NCBI RefSeq assembly: GCF_029255545.1
Contig: NZ_JANLJJ010000023.1
Coordinates: 1-64,000, forward strand
Source: Ferrovibrio sp.
GTDB taxonomy: Bacteria > Pseudomonadota > Alphaproteobacteria > Ferrovibrionales > Ferrovibrionaceae
DNA: 64,000 nucleotides
Direction of reading: 5' to 3'
The notes under the pieces were generated by a model, which did not search any database, had not been told where the DNA came from, and saw nothing but the letters and a program-made list of their open reading frames with translations. Positions within the stretch are counted from its first letter, which is position 1. Every line of letters begins with the position of its first letter. Both the position numbers and the translations under genes were made by a program. Shown piece by piece: positions 47,500 to 55,282 of this stretch.

Positions 47500-47793
47500 T
47501 CATACCGCGCGCAGCAGCACCTGCGCCGCGCCGGCGGCGATGCGGATCGCCCCTTCGGACAGGCGCACGCGCTCCATCGCGTTGTCGACCGGGCGGTCGT
47601 CGATGCTGGTTTCGCCGAGCGTGATGAGCCGTCGCGCGGCATCGCGGTTCACCGCCAGGCCGGCCAGCACCAGCAATTCGGCCAGCGACACGCCTTCGGC
47701 GAGATGCGATTTCTGCAGCGCGACCTGGGGCAGGTCCAGCTCAGGCGACAGGTCTGGCGCCGGGTTCAGGTCGGGATTTTGCTGGGTTTGCAT
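47500..47793 (-). CDS. Stand-alone S4 RNA-binding domain like the C-terminus of tyrosyl-tRNA synthetase
   Basis: 97 residues. A Gln/Pro/Asp-rich N-terminal tail of about 20 is followed by LPQVALQKSHLAEG, then the S4 core LAELLVLAGLAVNRDAARRLI and GETSIDDRPVDNAMERV. This order and wording match the C-terminal end of alphaproteobacterial TyrRS, including the LPxV linker before the S4 domain. The catalytic domain is absent, and nothing upstream looks like its remains. It has an intact start, a GGAG site and a plausible structured leader, so it may be a functional fragment rather than debris. Confidence 0.7.
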   Translation of the reverse strand: MQTQQNPDLNPAPDLSPELDLPQVALQKSHLAEGVSLAELLVLAGLAVNRDAARRLITLGETSIDDRPVDNAMERVRLSEGAIRIAAGAAQVLLRAV

Positions 47794-47796
47794 GAC

Positions 47797-47878
47797 GGTC
47801 TCCTTGAGGGCCGGGTTCTGAGCCGCCGGGCCGGAGACCTTCAGTGATGTTGCAAGCCGCCGACCTCGGCGGCTGCAA
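47797..47878 (-). promoter_or_regulatory. Structured leader of the S4-domain gene: hairpin plus ribosome-site sequestering stem
   Basis: On the minus strand, hairpin H1 pairs TTGCA-GCCGCCGA with TCGGCGGC-TGCAA (47850-47878). Hairpin H2 pairs GGTCTCC (47833-47839) with GGAGACC (47797-47803), which contains the gene's Shine-Dalgarno sequence. A second GGCGGCT in the H2 loop could replace the H1 arm. This is the layout of a switchable leader; no T-run is present, so control would be at translation. Confidence 0.4.
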
Positions 47879-47882
47879 TGGT

Positions 47883-47954
47883 TCAGACAATGACCAGCGC
47901 GCCGCCCGTATGGGAGGGGGTAAAATAATGCCAGAAGCGGTAGGTCGCGGTCAT
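47883..47954 (-). CDS. Possible 23-residue aromatic leader peptide
   Basis: A short minus-strand frame ATG..TGA encodes a peptide beginning MTATYRFWHYFTPSH. Six of residues 5-11 are aromatic or His (Y, F, W, H, Y, F). It ends just before hairpin H1, which precedes the S4-domain gene. That is the order seen in attenuators for aromatic amino acids. No clear Shine-Dalgarno sequence precedes it, so translation is uncertain. Confidence 0.35.
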   Translation of the reverse strand: MTATYRFWHYFTPSHTGGALVIV

Positions 47955-48098
47955 GGGGCGAAGTCTAAGCCCGCGCCGGCGCCGCCGTCAATCGGGGATC
48001 GGCGCCAGCGGGACGCTTTGTCGCACGGGCTGTGATATCGGTTACGCGCCGCCATGATTGAGGCGAGACATGCCACGATTGAGACGAGACAGGCGACC

Positions 48099-48710
48099 AT
48101 GACCACCGATCCCCGCCGCCATGCGCCGGCCACCCTGCGCAACCGCGAGGCCATCCTGGCCGTTCTGCGCGCTGAGCTGCCAAAACAGGGCCTGCTGCTG
48201 GAAATCGCCAGCGGCAGCGGCGAGCATGCCGCCTTCATGGCGCCGCTTCTGGCGCCGCTGCTCTGGCAGCCAAGCGATTTTGATGCCGATGCGCTGCCCT
48301 CCATCGATGCCCATGCGGCCGACAGCGGGGCCACCAACATCCGCCCGGCCCTGCGCATCGACGTCACGGCCGATGACTGGCCGGTGCGGCAGGCCGATGC
48401 GCTGCTCTGCTGCAACATGATCCATATCGCGCCCTGGGCGGCGGCCGAGGGACTGGTGGCCGGCGCGGCCCGCATCCTAGCTGGCGAGACCGCGCCGCTC
48501 ATGCTCTACGGCCCGTTCCGGCGCAACGGCGTCCATACCGCGCCGTCGAATGTCGCCTTCGACGACAGCCTGCAGGCGCGCGATCCACGCTGGGGCGTGC
48601 GCTGCCTCGATTCAGAGGTCGCGCCGCTGGCCACGCGCCACGGCTTCACGCGGATGTCCGTGGTCGAGATGCCGGCCAACAACCTGATGGTCATGTTCCG
48701 CCGAATGTGA
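48099..48710 (+). CDS. DUF938-type SAM-dependent methyltransferase
   Basis: 203 residues. RNREAILAVLRAELP, then the SAM motif LLEIASGSGEHAAFMA and WQPSDFDADAL are the DUF938 hallmarks; CCNMIHIAPWAAAEGL is motif IV. Substrate unknown. I chose the ATG at 48099 (MTTDPRRHAPATLRNRE); the frame is open to 48054 through a stretch that partly repeats itself (ATTGAGRCGAGACA twice). Confidence 0.85.
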   Translation: MTTDPRRHAPATLRNREAILAVLRAELPKQGLLLEIASGSGEHAAFMAPLLAPLLWQPSDFDADALPSIDAHAADSGATNIRPALRIDVTADDWPVRQADALLCCNMIHIAPWAAAEGLVAGAARILAGETAPLMLYGPFRRNGVHTAPSNVAFDDSLQARDPRWGVRCLDSEVAPLATRHGFTRMSVVEMPANNLMVMFRRM

Positions 48711-48719
48711 ACGGCCGTC

Positions 48720-49478
48720 TCACGCCGCCTTCTGGCAGGCGCGCCAGGCGAAACGCGGATAGAAGCGCTCCATCATGCGCTCGACGTAATCGACCAGATT
48801 GTGAAACGCCTCGGCGCGGCGGCGCAGGGCATTGTCGAAATATGGCGAGAGGATATTGGCCAGCTGGGCGAAGGCGATCGCGTCGCTGCCGGTGGGGTGT
48901 CCGCCGAACAGATACGGCTTGTCGCCCAGCAGCACCGACAGCGACCGCAGCGAGCGCGCGCCCAGCAGAACGATCTCGTCATGGCCGTGGCGCGTGATGC
49001 CCACGGCGAACAGGTTGGCCATCACCTTGTCGCGCAGGGCCTGGCGCAGCTCGGTGCGCTGCGGCTCGGGCACGGCGTCATACCAGCGCGCCGGACCATT
49101 GGCGAAACTCGCATCATCGGCATAACGGAAATAGGCGCAGGCCCAGCCGAGCTGGTTTTCCACCATGCGCTCCACCGCCCAGGCCACCGCGCGCTGCTCC
49201 GTGCTTAGGGCCGCATCGAGGTCGACGCCGTATTTCTGCTCGATATAGCTGCGGATGAAGGTGGAATCGGCCACCGTCACGTCGTCATCGGTGATGAAGG
49301 GCAACTGGCCCTTGGGCGAGTCGGCCGGCTGGGCGCGCACATGGATGTAGGGCAGGCCGGCGATCTGCAGCTGCACCTCGGTCTTCATCGTGTAGGGGCT
49401 TACCTCGGGCAGACCGAAGGCGGGGCCGCCGCCATGCAGGCGGATCGGCTGGCGGGCGGGGATGTCCATATAGCTCAT
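48720..49478 (-). CDS. Glutathione S-transferase family protein (metaxin/FAX-like)
   Basis: 252 residues. The N-terminal thioredoxin-like half contains SPYTMKTEVQLQIAGLPY and SPKGQLPFITDDD, followed by ADSTFIRSYIEQKYG. The helical C-terminal half has LLGARSLRSLSVLLGDKPYLFGG and SDAIAFAQLANIL. It resembles the metaxin/failed-axon-connections subgroup rather than classical detoxifying GSTs. The divergent YafY-type regulator, 113 bases away, is a common partner. Confidence 0.85.
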   Translation of the reverse strand: MSYMDIPARQPIRLHGGGPAFGLPEVSPYTMKTEVQLQIAGLPYIHVRAQPADSPKGQLPFITDDDVTVADSTFIRSYIEQKYGVDLDAALSTEQRAVAWAVERMVENQLGWACAYFRYADDASFANGPARWYDAVPEPQRTELRQALRDKVMANLFAVGITRHGHDEIVLLGARSLRSLSVLLGDKPYLFGGHPTGSDAIAFAQLANILSPYFDNALRRRAEAFHNLVDYVERMMERFYPRFAWRACQKAA

Positions 49479-49591
49479 GGTGGCTCCGGAGGCGTGAAAA
49501 GGGGGAGGCAACGGCGCGATGCCGTCGGAAATGCTTGTAGCAACCCCCTGCTGCCACCATGCTGTCAGCAGTGCCGGGATAGACCTTGCCC

Positions 49592-50293
49592 ATGAGAAAA
49601 GCCGACCGCCTGTTCCAGATCGTGCAGATCCTGCGCCGCGCCAGACGCCATCCGGTGACGGCCGAGGCTTTGGCGCAGGAGCTCGAGACCTCGAAGCGCA
49701 GCGTCTATCGCGACATCGCGGCGCTGATGGCCCAGCGCGTGCCGATCCGCGGCGAGGCCGGCATGGGCTATGTGCTGGACCAGGGGTTCGACCTGCCGCC
49801 GCTGATGCTCACGCCGGATGAAATCGAGGCCGCCGTGCTCGGCGCGCAATGGGTGTCGCGCCGCGCCGATCCGGTGCTGGCGCGCGCCGCCCTCGACCTG
49901 ATCGCCAAGATCGCCCAGGCGGTGCCGGAGCGCCTGCGCCCCTATGCGGCCGAACCGGCCGCCATCGCGCCGCCGAGCTGGAACCAGCAGCCCGATGCCA
50001 TCGACATGGTGCAGACGCGACAGGCGATCCGCACGGGCCGCAAGATCGCGCTGGATTATCGCGACGAGTTGGGCCGCGAAACCAGGCGCGTGATCTGGCC
50101 GGTCACCATCGGCTATTTCGACACCGTGCGCATGGTGGTGGCCTGGTGCGAGCTGCGCCGCGATTTCCGCAGCTTCCGCACCGACCGCGTGCTGGCGGCC
50201 GACTTCCTCGATGAACGCTACCCCGAACGGCCGAGCGCGCTGCGGGCGAAATGGCACAAGGCGGTCCTGCGCAACAGGGGGCATGTGGAATAA
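49592..50293 (+). CDS. YafY-type HTH/WYL transcriptional regulator
   Basis: 233 residues. The N-terminal winged helix reads RKADRLFQIVQILRRARR and ELETSKRSVYRDIAALM. The C-terminal WYL domain begins near TGRKIALDYRDELGRETRR and continues RVIWPVTIGYFDTVRMVVAWCE, where Ile-Gly-Tyr-Phe takes the place of the usual Trp-Tyr-Leu. It presumably controls the divergent GST gene. The ATG at 49592 is preferred over the in-frame TTG at 49586. Confidence 0.88.
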   Translation: MRKADRLFQIVQILRRARRHPVTAEALAQELETSKRSVYRDIAALMAQRVPIRGEAGMGYVLDQGFDLPPLMLTPDEIEAAVLGAQWVSRRADPVLARAALDLIAKIAQAVPERLRPYAAEPAAIAPPSWNQQPDAIDMVQTRQAIRTGRKIALDYRDELGRETRRVIWPVTIGYFDTVRMVVAWCELRRDFRSFRTDRVLAADFLDERYPERPSALRAKWHKAVLRNRGHVE

Positions 50294-50421
50294 CGCCGCC
50301 GGCCGGAATCTCCCAGCTTGAAATCCCCCTGGCTTGAAGTGTCGCGCCTTGAAATTCAGTTGGGGCATGCCAGAGTGTCGCGGCATGTCCCTTCCTCCTT
50401 CCCAGCATTCCGGTCCTTGCA

Positions 50422-51501
50422 ATGGATAGCGTCACGCAGCTTCTGTTCGGCGGCGTGGTGGCCCAGGCCGGTGCCCGCCGCATTCTCGGCCGCCGCGCGG
50501 TGGCCGCCGGCGCACTGATCGCCACCCTGCCCGATCTGGATGTGCTGTCGGGCCTGTTCGGGCCGGAGAGCATCACCGATGGCTGGCTGTATCACCGCGC
50601 CGTCAGTCATTCGATTCCGGCCACACTGATCTACGGCACCGCGATCGGCTGGATGATCTGGAAGGCCGAGCGGCTGCGTCGCAAGCCGGCCGACACCGAG
50701 GAGGACCGCAACCGCCGCCATTGCTGGATGTGGCTCGGCGCGCTGGCCTGCGTGACGCATCCCGTGCTCGATCTTTTCACCGCCTATGGCACGCAGCTGC
50801 TGGCGCCGTTCAGCGCGGTGCGGTTCGCCATCGATGCGATGCCGATCATCGATCCGCTTTATACCCTGCCGCTGCTGGTCGCCTTCCTGTTCGGCCTGAC
50901 CAGTCGCGCCAAGCCGCGCCATGTGCAGCGCATGGCGCGGTTCGCGCTGGTCTATGTCGTGCTCTACACCACCATGGCCTGGGGCATCGGCCTGCACATG
51001 CAGGAGCGCACGCGCGCGGAGCTGCGCGCTGCGCATGTCGTTCATGCCGACACGGCGCGCGTTGCCGCCTATCCGGTGCTGTTCCAGCCCTGGTGGCGCC
51101 GCATCGTGGTCGACCTGCCCGATGCCATCCTGATCGGCTTCGCCTCGCCGTTTGCGGCCAAGCCGATCGCCTGGCAGACGATTCCGCGGCCCGACCGCAG
51201 CAAAGCGTTGCAGGCCGCCGAGGCGACTTATGATGCCGGCGTGTTCCGCTGGTTCGCCGATGGCCGCCTGCACTGGACGCTGAAACCCGATCCGATGCCC
51301 GACAATGCCGGCGGCCTGATCGCGGAAGCACACGACTATCGGTATGGCATGCCGGGCGACAGCATCCTCGGCTTCTGGGGGCTGCGTTTCCGCCTCACCG
51401 CGCAGAACGAGGTGGTCGGCCCGCCGCAGTATCTGACCGAGCGCCCGCGCTTCAGCCGCGCGAGCTTCGAGCAGCTCCGGGACGGCGTGCTGGGCCGCTG
51501 A
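50422..51501 (+). CDS. YdjM-type membrane-bound metal-dependent hydrolase
   Basis: 359 residues, about four membrane helices in the first 200. The family pattern is clear: MDSVTQLLFGGVVAQAG, LPDLDVLSG, HRAVSHSIP and THPVLDLFTAYG, whose His and Asp residues would bind metal. Enzymatic activity is not established for the family. A 150-residue C-terminal part is soluble. Confidence 0.88.
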   Translation: MDSVTQLLFGGVVAQAGARRILGRRAVAAGALIATLPDLDVLSGLFGPESITDGWLYHRAVSHSIPATLIYGTAIGWMIWKAERLRRKPADTEEDRNRRHCWMWLGALACVTHPVLDLFTAYGTQLLAPFSAVRFAIDAMPIIDPLYTLPLLVAFLFGLTSRAKPRHVQRMARFALVYVVLYTTMAWGIGLHMQERTRAELRAAHVVHADTARVAAYPVLFQPWWRRIVVDLPDAILIGFASPFAAKPIAWQTIPRPDRSKALQAAEATYDAGVFRWFADGRLHWTLKPDPMPDNAGGLIAEAHDYRYGMPGDSILGFWGLRFRLTAQNEVVGPPQYLTERPRFSRASFEQLRDGVLGR

Positions 51502-51691
51502 GCGGACTAGAACCAAGACTACTTCCGCGATGAATATTTAAATCTGGGAGCCTTAACAGGCGCTTATAAAGTAAAACCGTCATTAAATACTTGGAAACAA
51601 AGGTATTTCTCAAATAAATACATCGACTTGCACAAGTAAAAAGCCTAGACCGGGGCTGCGGCGTTTCTGCCGCATAGAAAGCGTGATTGTC

Positions 51692-51835
51692 ATGACCCAG
51701 TCCCAGAACAAGCCGAATAATCTGGCTGAACTCGACAAGAGGGTCGCCGATGCCAAGGCCGCCGAAGGCCAGACCCAGCAGCAGGGTCCGGCCAACGCGC
51801 CGGCCCAGCCGCAGCCGGACGCCGTCAAGGTCTGA
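51692..51835 (+). CDS. Small hydrophilic protein, 47 residues
   Basis: Intact frame ATG..TGA: MTQSQNKPNNLAELDKRVAD, then KAAEGQTQQQG and a Pro/Ala/Gln-rich tail ending DAVKV. Likely disordered after a short amphipathic helix. It follows a 190-base AT-rich stretch that probably carries the promoter for the run of small genes up to 52936. Family unknown. Confidence 0.55.
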   Translation: MTQSQNKPNNLAELDKRVADAKAAEGQTQQQGPANAPAQPQPDAVKV

Positions 51836-51859
51836 CCGCATGGCCGGGGAGGAGTCGCG

Positions 51860-52069
51860 ATGAGCAACATCCTGTCGTTTCCTTCCCGGCCGTTGCGGGT
51901 CGCGGCGCCAGCGGGTCCTGCCAATATCCGGCTGGACCTGCTGCTGTCCGACGAGGTCGGACAACTCGCGCTGCGCAGCGCCGGGCTGAGCGAGCGGCAA
52001 TTCCGGCTGCAGTTCCGCCAGACCGCGCGGGCACGCCGCAGCATGCTGGCGCTGCCGCAATACATGTAA
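51860..52069 (+). CDS. Small basic protein, 69 residues
   Basis: A very good ribosome site (GGGGAGGAG) precedes the ATG. The sequence is basic (about nine Arg and almost no Lys), with a central LDLLLSDEVGQLALRSAGLSE helix region shown here in part as LSDEVGQLALR. No known domain. Second gene of the small-protein run, 24 bases after the first. Confidence 0.6.
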   Translation: MSNILSFPSRPLRVAAPAGPANIRLDLLLSDEVGQLALRSAGLSERQFRLQFRQTARARRSMLALPQYM

Positions 52070-52149
52070 CGCGCCGCCCTGCCGGCGACGCGTCTTTCAC
52101 GCCCTGTCTCTCAGCAGGCCGCCTCAGGCAGCGCGGCGGAGGATTTGTG

Positions 52150-52509
52150 ATGACATCATCCATCAACAGCAAGACGACCTGGCAGCAGCGTTTCGGCGAC
52201 CGCTGGGACAGCATCAGGCCGGTCGCCATCGCCCTTGTGGTCGGCCTAGTCGCCGGTCCGCTGATTTCCAATTCCATGGGCTGGCAGGTCACCCAGGGCC
52301 GCGCCGACCGCCAGAGCCATGCCAGCGCGGTCGAGCAGCAGGCAATGATCTGCGCCGCCCAGGCGCGCGTCGTGACACCGAACAGCGCGGCGCTGGACTG
52401 GAGCGCGCGGCGTGAACTGGCCGAGAAATTCGCCGTCATGCCGGGCCGCGAAAGCGCGGAAAGCGATGTGATCAGCGCCTGCACGCAGATCCTGGCCCGG
52501 GACAGCTGA
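52150..52509 (+). CDS. Small membrane-anchored protein, 119 residues
   Basis: The N-terminus is charged, followed by one membrane span (IRPVAIALVVGLVAGPLI) and a soluble tail with two Cys (MICAAQ and SACTQ) that could form a disulfide outside the membrane. The ATG at 52150 is preferred over the adjacent GTG, since GGAGGA lies six bases before it. No family recognised. Confidence 0.65.
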   Translation: MTSSINSKTTWQQRFGDRWDSIRPVAIALVVGLVAGPLISNSMGWQVTQGRADRQSHASAVEQQAMICAAQARVVTPNSAALDWSARRELAEKFAVMPGRESAESDVISACTQILARDS

Positions 52510-52547
52510 ACCGGTATCGACCGGACGCAAAACCACAGGGAGCCGTC

Positions 52548-52853
52548 ATGACCGCCACCGCCGCGCCATTGCAGGGCCCGCACGCCCTCAGCATCCTGCC
52601 CCAGGCGAGCATCGCCATGCTGTGCCGGCCGCAGCGGCGGCAGGGCAAACTGTTTTATCCCGCCGGCATGCAGCTCTGCTTCGCCGACATCTGCCATGCC
52701 CGCGGCCTGACGCTTGAGCAACTGGCGACCAGGCTGATCATGACGCGCGACAGCCTGGTTGCCATCCTGCATGGCGCCCGGGAAGTGCCGCCCGGGCTGG
52801 CAGCCAGCCTGGCCCAGGCCCTGACGGCGGCGCCGGAGCAGGCCAGGCCGTGA
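52548..52853 (+). CDS. Small protein with an XRE-like helix-turn-helix
   Basis: 101 residues. The second half, LTLEQLATRLIMTRDSLVAI followed by LHGAREVPPGLAASLAQAL, has the pattern of a Cro/CI or HigA-type helix-turn-helix. A DNA-binding role for the cluster is therefore likely. No toxin gene is visible beside it. GGGAG precedes the ATG. Its stop overlaps the next small gene's start. Confidence 0.62.
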   Translation: MTATAAPLQGPHALSILPQASIAMLCRPQRRQGKLFYPAGMQLCFADICHARGLTLEQLATRLIMTRDSLVAILHGAREVPPGLAASLAQALTAAPEQARP

Positions 52854-52936
52854 AATACGGCGCGCTGTGGTTTTCCCTGCTGGCGCTCTGGGGCCTAATC
52901 GGCGTTGCCACAACCTGGACGGCTATCGGGTTCTGA
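52850..52936 (+). CDS. 28-residue single-span membrane peptide
   Basis: GTG at 52850 overlaps the previous stop as GTGA, a sign of coupled translation. The peptide reads MKYGALWFSLLALWGLIGVA with an eight-residue tail TTWTAIGF; it is one hydrophobic helix with a Lys at position 2. GGAG lies upstream. It may anchor or regulate the preceding regulator, or be a type I toxin-like peptide; neither is shown. Confidence 0.5.
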   Translation: MKYGALWFSLLALWGLIGVATTWTAIGF

Positions 52937-52956
52937 CGCGCGGATGCTGGCTATTG

Positions 52957-52991
52957 GGCGTATACTGTACTATAATTATAGATAATACGCC
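52957..52991. promoter_or_regulatory. Nested palindrome with internal TATAAT on both strands
   Basis: Outer arms GGCGTAT (52957-52963) and ATACGCC (52985-52991) surround a perfect 12-bp palindrome CTATAATTATAG (52970-52981). The inner palindrome gives a -10-like TATAAT in both directions. It probably marks a promoter/operator for the gene at 53246, which would then have a leader of about 240 bases; 52992-53245 contains no other supported gene. Confidence 0.45.
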
Positions 52992-53245
52992 GGATGACTG
53001 CCGGCGCCCCGCCCTGTCGCTCCAGTTCTTGTTCCGCAGCCACCGACAAGGGCATTCAGCGCGCTTCGCATCATAAAGCGGCGAAGCCCGGATTACCGCC
53101 TTCAAGCCGTTATCGCCCTCGGATCATCCGGGGCTGCAACGCTCGTTTCCGACGCAACACCCCTGCTGTCAGCGCGGCATTGGCCGGCCTGATGACAGTT
53201 CCTGTCGTTTCGCGACCGCCCCGTCGCCCTGATCAAGGACCACCC

Positions 53246-53560
53246 ATGTCGACACGCACCGTATCCGCCGAAGAAGCCCGCCTCCGCGCCGAAGAGCGAT
53301 TCAAGAAAACCGCCCTGCGTGAGCGCGAGGCCGCCGAGGCGCGCCGATTCCAGCAGGAGAAGGACAAGGCCGAAACCGCCAAGGTGGATCGCCTGCGCGC
53401 CCTGCGTCTGGCCCGCGATGCCCAGCAGGCCGAAGCCGCCGCCCAGAAGCTGGCCGACCAGCAGAATTCCGGCGTGGCGCCGGCCGAGAAACGCAAGCGC
53501 CGCAGCAAGGCGGACGCCGCCGCCGACACGGCCGAAGCCACAGCCGGCGCAGAGTCCTGA
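53246..53560 (+). CDS. Charged helical protein, 104 residues
   Basis: Nearly all Ala, Glu, Lys, Arg and Gln: ARLRAEERFKKTALREREAA and similar heptads predict a long coiled coil, and the Lys/Arg-rich KRKRRSKAD near the end may bind nucleic acid. AAGGA precedes the ATG at 53246; the frame is open to 52994 but that part looks non-coding. The family is not certain. Confidence 0.65.
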   Translation: MSTRTVSAEEARLRAEERFKKTALREREAAEARRFQQEKDKAETAKVDRLRALRLARDAQQAEAAAQKLADQQNSGVAPAEKRKRRSKADAAADTAEATAGAES

Positions 53561-53730
53561 CCACGGCGAATGCAACCAGGCGGCGGTCTGCCCCCTAGCA
53601 TCGCGCCGGGGCGTCGCTTATATTCCCCCGGCTATGCCAGACCGACCTTGCCGGGGCCGTGCGCCCGTTGCCGGCCGCGACTCTCTTTCCGCCGCCCCAC
53701 CTGAATCCCCGCTCCGCATGAAGGCGCATC

Positions 53731-55062
53731 ATGTCGCTCGCGCTTGAGCTGATCCTCATCGCGGCGCTGATCCTGCTCAACGGCATGCTTGCCATGTCGG
53801 AGCTGGCGGTGGTGTCATCGCGGCGCGCCCGGCTGGAAGCGCTGGCGCGCCGGAAAACCGCGGTGGCGCGCGGCGCCAGACTGGCGCTGAAACTGGCAGC
53901 CAATCCGGGCCGCTTTTTGTCCAGCGTGCAGATCGGCATCACCCTGGTCGGGATTCTCGCGGGCGCCTTTTCCGGCGCCACACTGGCCGATCGCTTTTCC
54001 ACCTGGATCGAAGCCACCTATCTGGTGGCCGAACCGATTGCCGATGGCATCGCATTTAGCGTGGTGGTGGGCAGCGTCACCTATCTGTCGCTGATCATCG
54101 GCGAGCTGGTGCCCAAGCAGCTGGCGCTGAAAAAACCCGAGCCGATCGCCGCCGCCATGGCGCCTTTACTGGCCGGCCTGGCCTGGATCGCCAGCCCGGT
54201 CATATCGCTGCTCGACATTTCCTCCAAGCTGGTGCTGCGCCTGCTGGGCGCCGGCGCCAGCAACACGGAAGCGGTGACGGAAGAGGAAATCCGCCATCTG
54301 GTGGCCGAAGCCGAAAGCGCCGGCACGGTGGAGCCGGCCGAGCGCCAGATGATCGCCGCAGTGCTGAAACTGGGCGACCGCGCGGTGCGCAGCGTGATGA
54401 CGCCGCGCCACGATCTTGACTGGCTTGATCTCGATGCGCCGCATGACGAACTGGTGCAGCGCCTGCGCCAGACCATGCATCTGCGCCTGCCCGCCTCGCA
54501 TGGCTCGATCGACGAGCCGGTCGGCATCGTCGGCGTGAAGGACGTGTTCGATGCGCTGCTCGATGGCGGCCGCGACCAGCTCGCCGCGAAAGGCTTCGCC
54601 GAGCTGATCCGCCCGGTGCCCGCGGTGCATGAAAGCGCCGACGTGCTGGACGTGCTGGCCTTGCTGAAGACCTCGCCGGCCGGCATGGCCTTCGTGGTCG
54701 ATGAATTCGGCAGCCTGGAAGGCGTGGTCACCGCCAGCGACATCCTGCAGACCATTGCCGGCGATTTCGCTTTTCCCGATGGCGAGGCACCCGACCTGGT
54801 GCAGCGCGAGGATGGCTCCTGGCTGATCGATGGCAGCCTGCCGCGCGAGGACATGGCCGACCGTCTCGGCCTGCATCTGCCCGAGGAGGAAGGCCATACC
54901 GTGGCCGGCTTCCTGCTCGCCCGTTTTGGCCGCCTGCCGGTGGCCGGCGATGCGGTGGAGTGGCATGGCTGGCGCTTCGAGGTGATGGACATGGATGGCC
55001 GCCGCATCGACAAGGTGCTGGCGGTGCCGCCGCGCGAGGCGGTGGCGGCGCATGATTCCTGA
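53731..55062 (+). CDS. CNNM/CorC-family (hemolysin-like) transporter
   Basis: 443 residues. The N-terminal DUF21/CNNM membrane domain (about 1-190) shows LLNGMLAMSELAVVSSRRAR and SLIIGELVPKQLALKKPEPI. A CBS pair (about 215-345) begins at RSVMTPRHDLDWLD. The C-terminal CorC/HlyC transporter-associated domain follows, with LPREDMADRLGLHLPEEE. Members take part in Mg2+ or Co2+ export. It is a single gene with no obvious partner. Confidence 0.9.
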   Translation: MSLALELILIAALILLNGMLAMSELAVVSSRRARLEALARRKTAVARGARLALKLAANPGRFLSSVQIGITLVGILAGAFSGATLADRFSTWIEATYLVAEPIADGIAFSVVVGSVTYLSLIIGELVPKQLALKKPEPIAAAMAPLLAGLAWIASPVISLLDISSKLVLRLLGAGASNTEAVTEEEIRHLVAEAESAGTVEPAERQMIAAVLKLGDRAVRSVMTPRHDLDWLDLDAPHDELVQRLRQTMHLRLPASHGSIDEPVGIVGVKDVFDALLDGGRDQLAAKGFAELIRPVPAVHESADVLDVLALLKTSPAGMAFVVDEFGSLEGVVTASDILQTIAGDFAFPDGEAPDLVQREDGSWLIDGSLPREDMADRLGLHLPEEEGHTVAGFLLARFGRLPVAGDAVEWHGWRFEVMDMDGRRIDKVLAVPPREAVAAHDS

Positions 55063-55161
55063 CCGCCGTCAGGGAAGCGCGCAGAGTTTCAGGTAATTAT
55101 CGGTCGCCGCGGAACCGGTGTGAAATCCGGCAGTTTCCGTATGGACGGCCATGCTTCGGGC

Positions 55162-55248
55162 AAAAAAAGGGGCCGCACCGAAGCGCGGCCCAAGTCTAGG
55201 GAGGAAACGCCCGAGAAGGGCATGCAACAAACCGGAAGCTTGTTGCGA
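55162..55248 (-). ncRNA. MmgR/alpha-r8-like small RNA
   Basis: The minus strand carries, in order: a hairpin with stem GCAACAA/TTGTTGC (55240-55246 with 55224-55230), a short GCCC/GGGC hairpin, the single-stranded core TTTCCTCCCT (55198-55207), and an intrinsic terminator GGGCCGC/GCGGCCC running into seven T. From memory the ten-base core is the conserved centre of the alpha-r8 family, whose MmgR member in Sinorhizobium limits polyhydroxybutyrate storage. The core is complementary to Shine-Dalgarno sequences. Confidence 0.8.
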
Positions 55249-55253
55249 TGCAA

Positions 55254-55282
55254 AAAATAATGGGTTCGACAGTGCAGTGCAA
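55254..55282 (-). promoter_or_regulatory. Promoter of the MmgR-like sRNA
   Basis: On the minus strand TTGCAC (55277-55282), a 17-base spacer and TATTTT (55254-55259). Transcription would start near 55248, giving an RNA of about 87 bases, the size expected for this family. Confidence 0.6.

Noticed and set aside
47890-48035. Short plus-strand frames (12 and 35 residues) before the DUF938 gene
   Set aside because: A GGGAGGGGG precedes the second one, but its composition is low-complexity Pro/Ala/Arg and it overlaps the more interesting minus-strand leader peptide; evidence is too thin to annotate.
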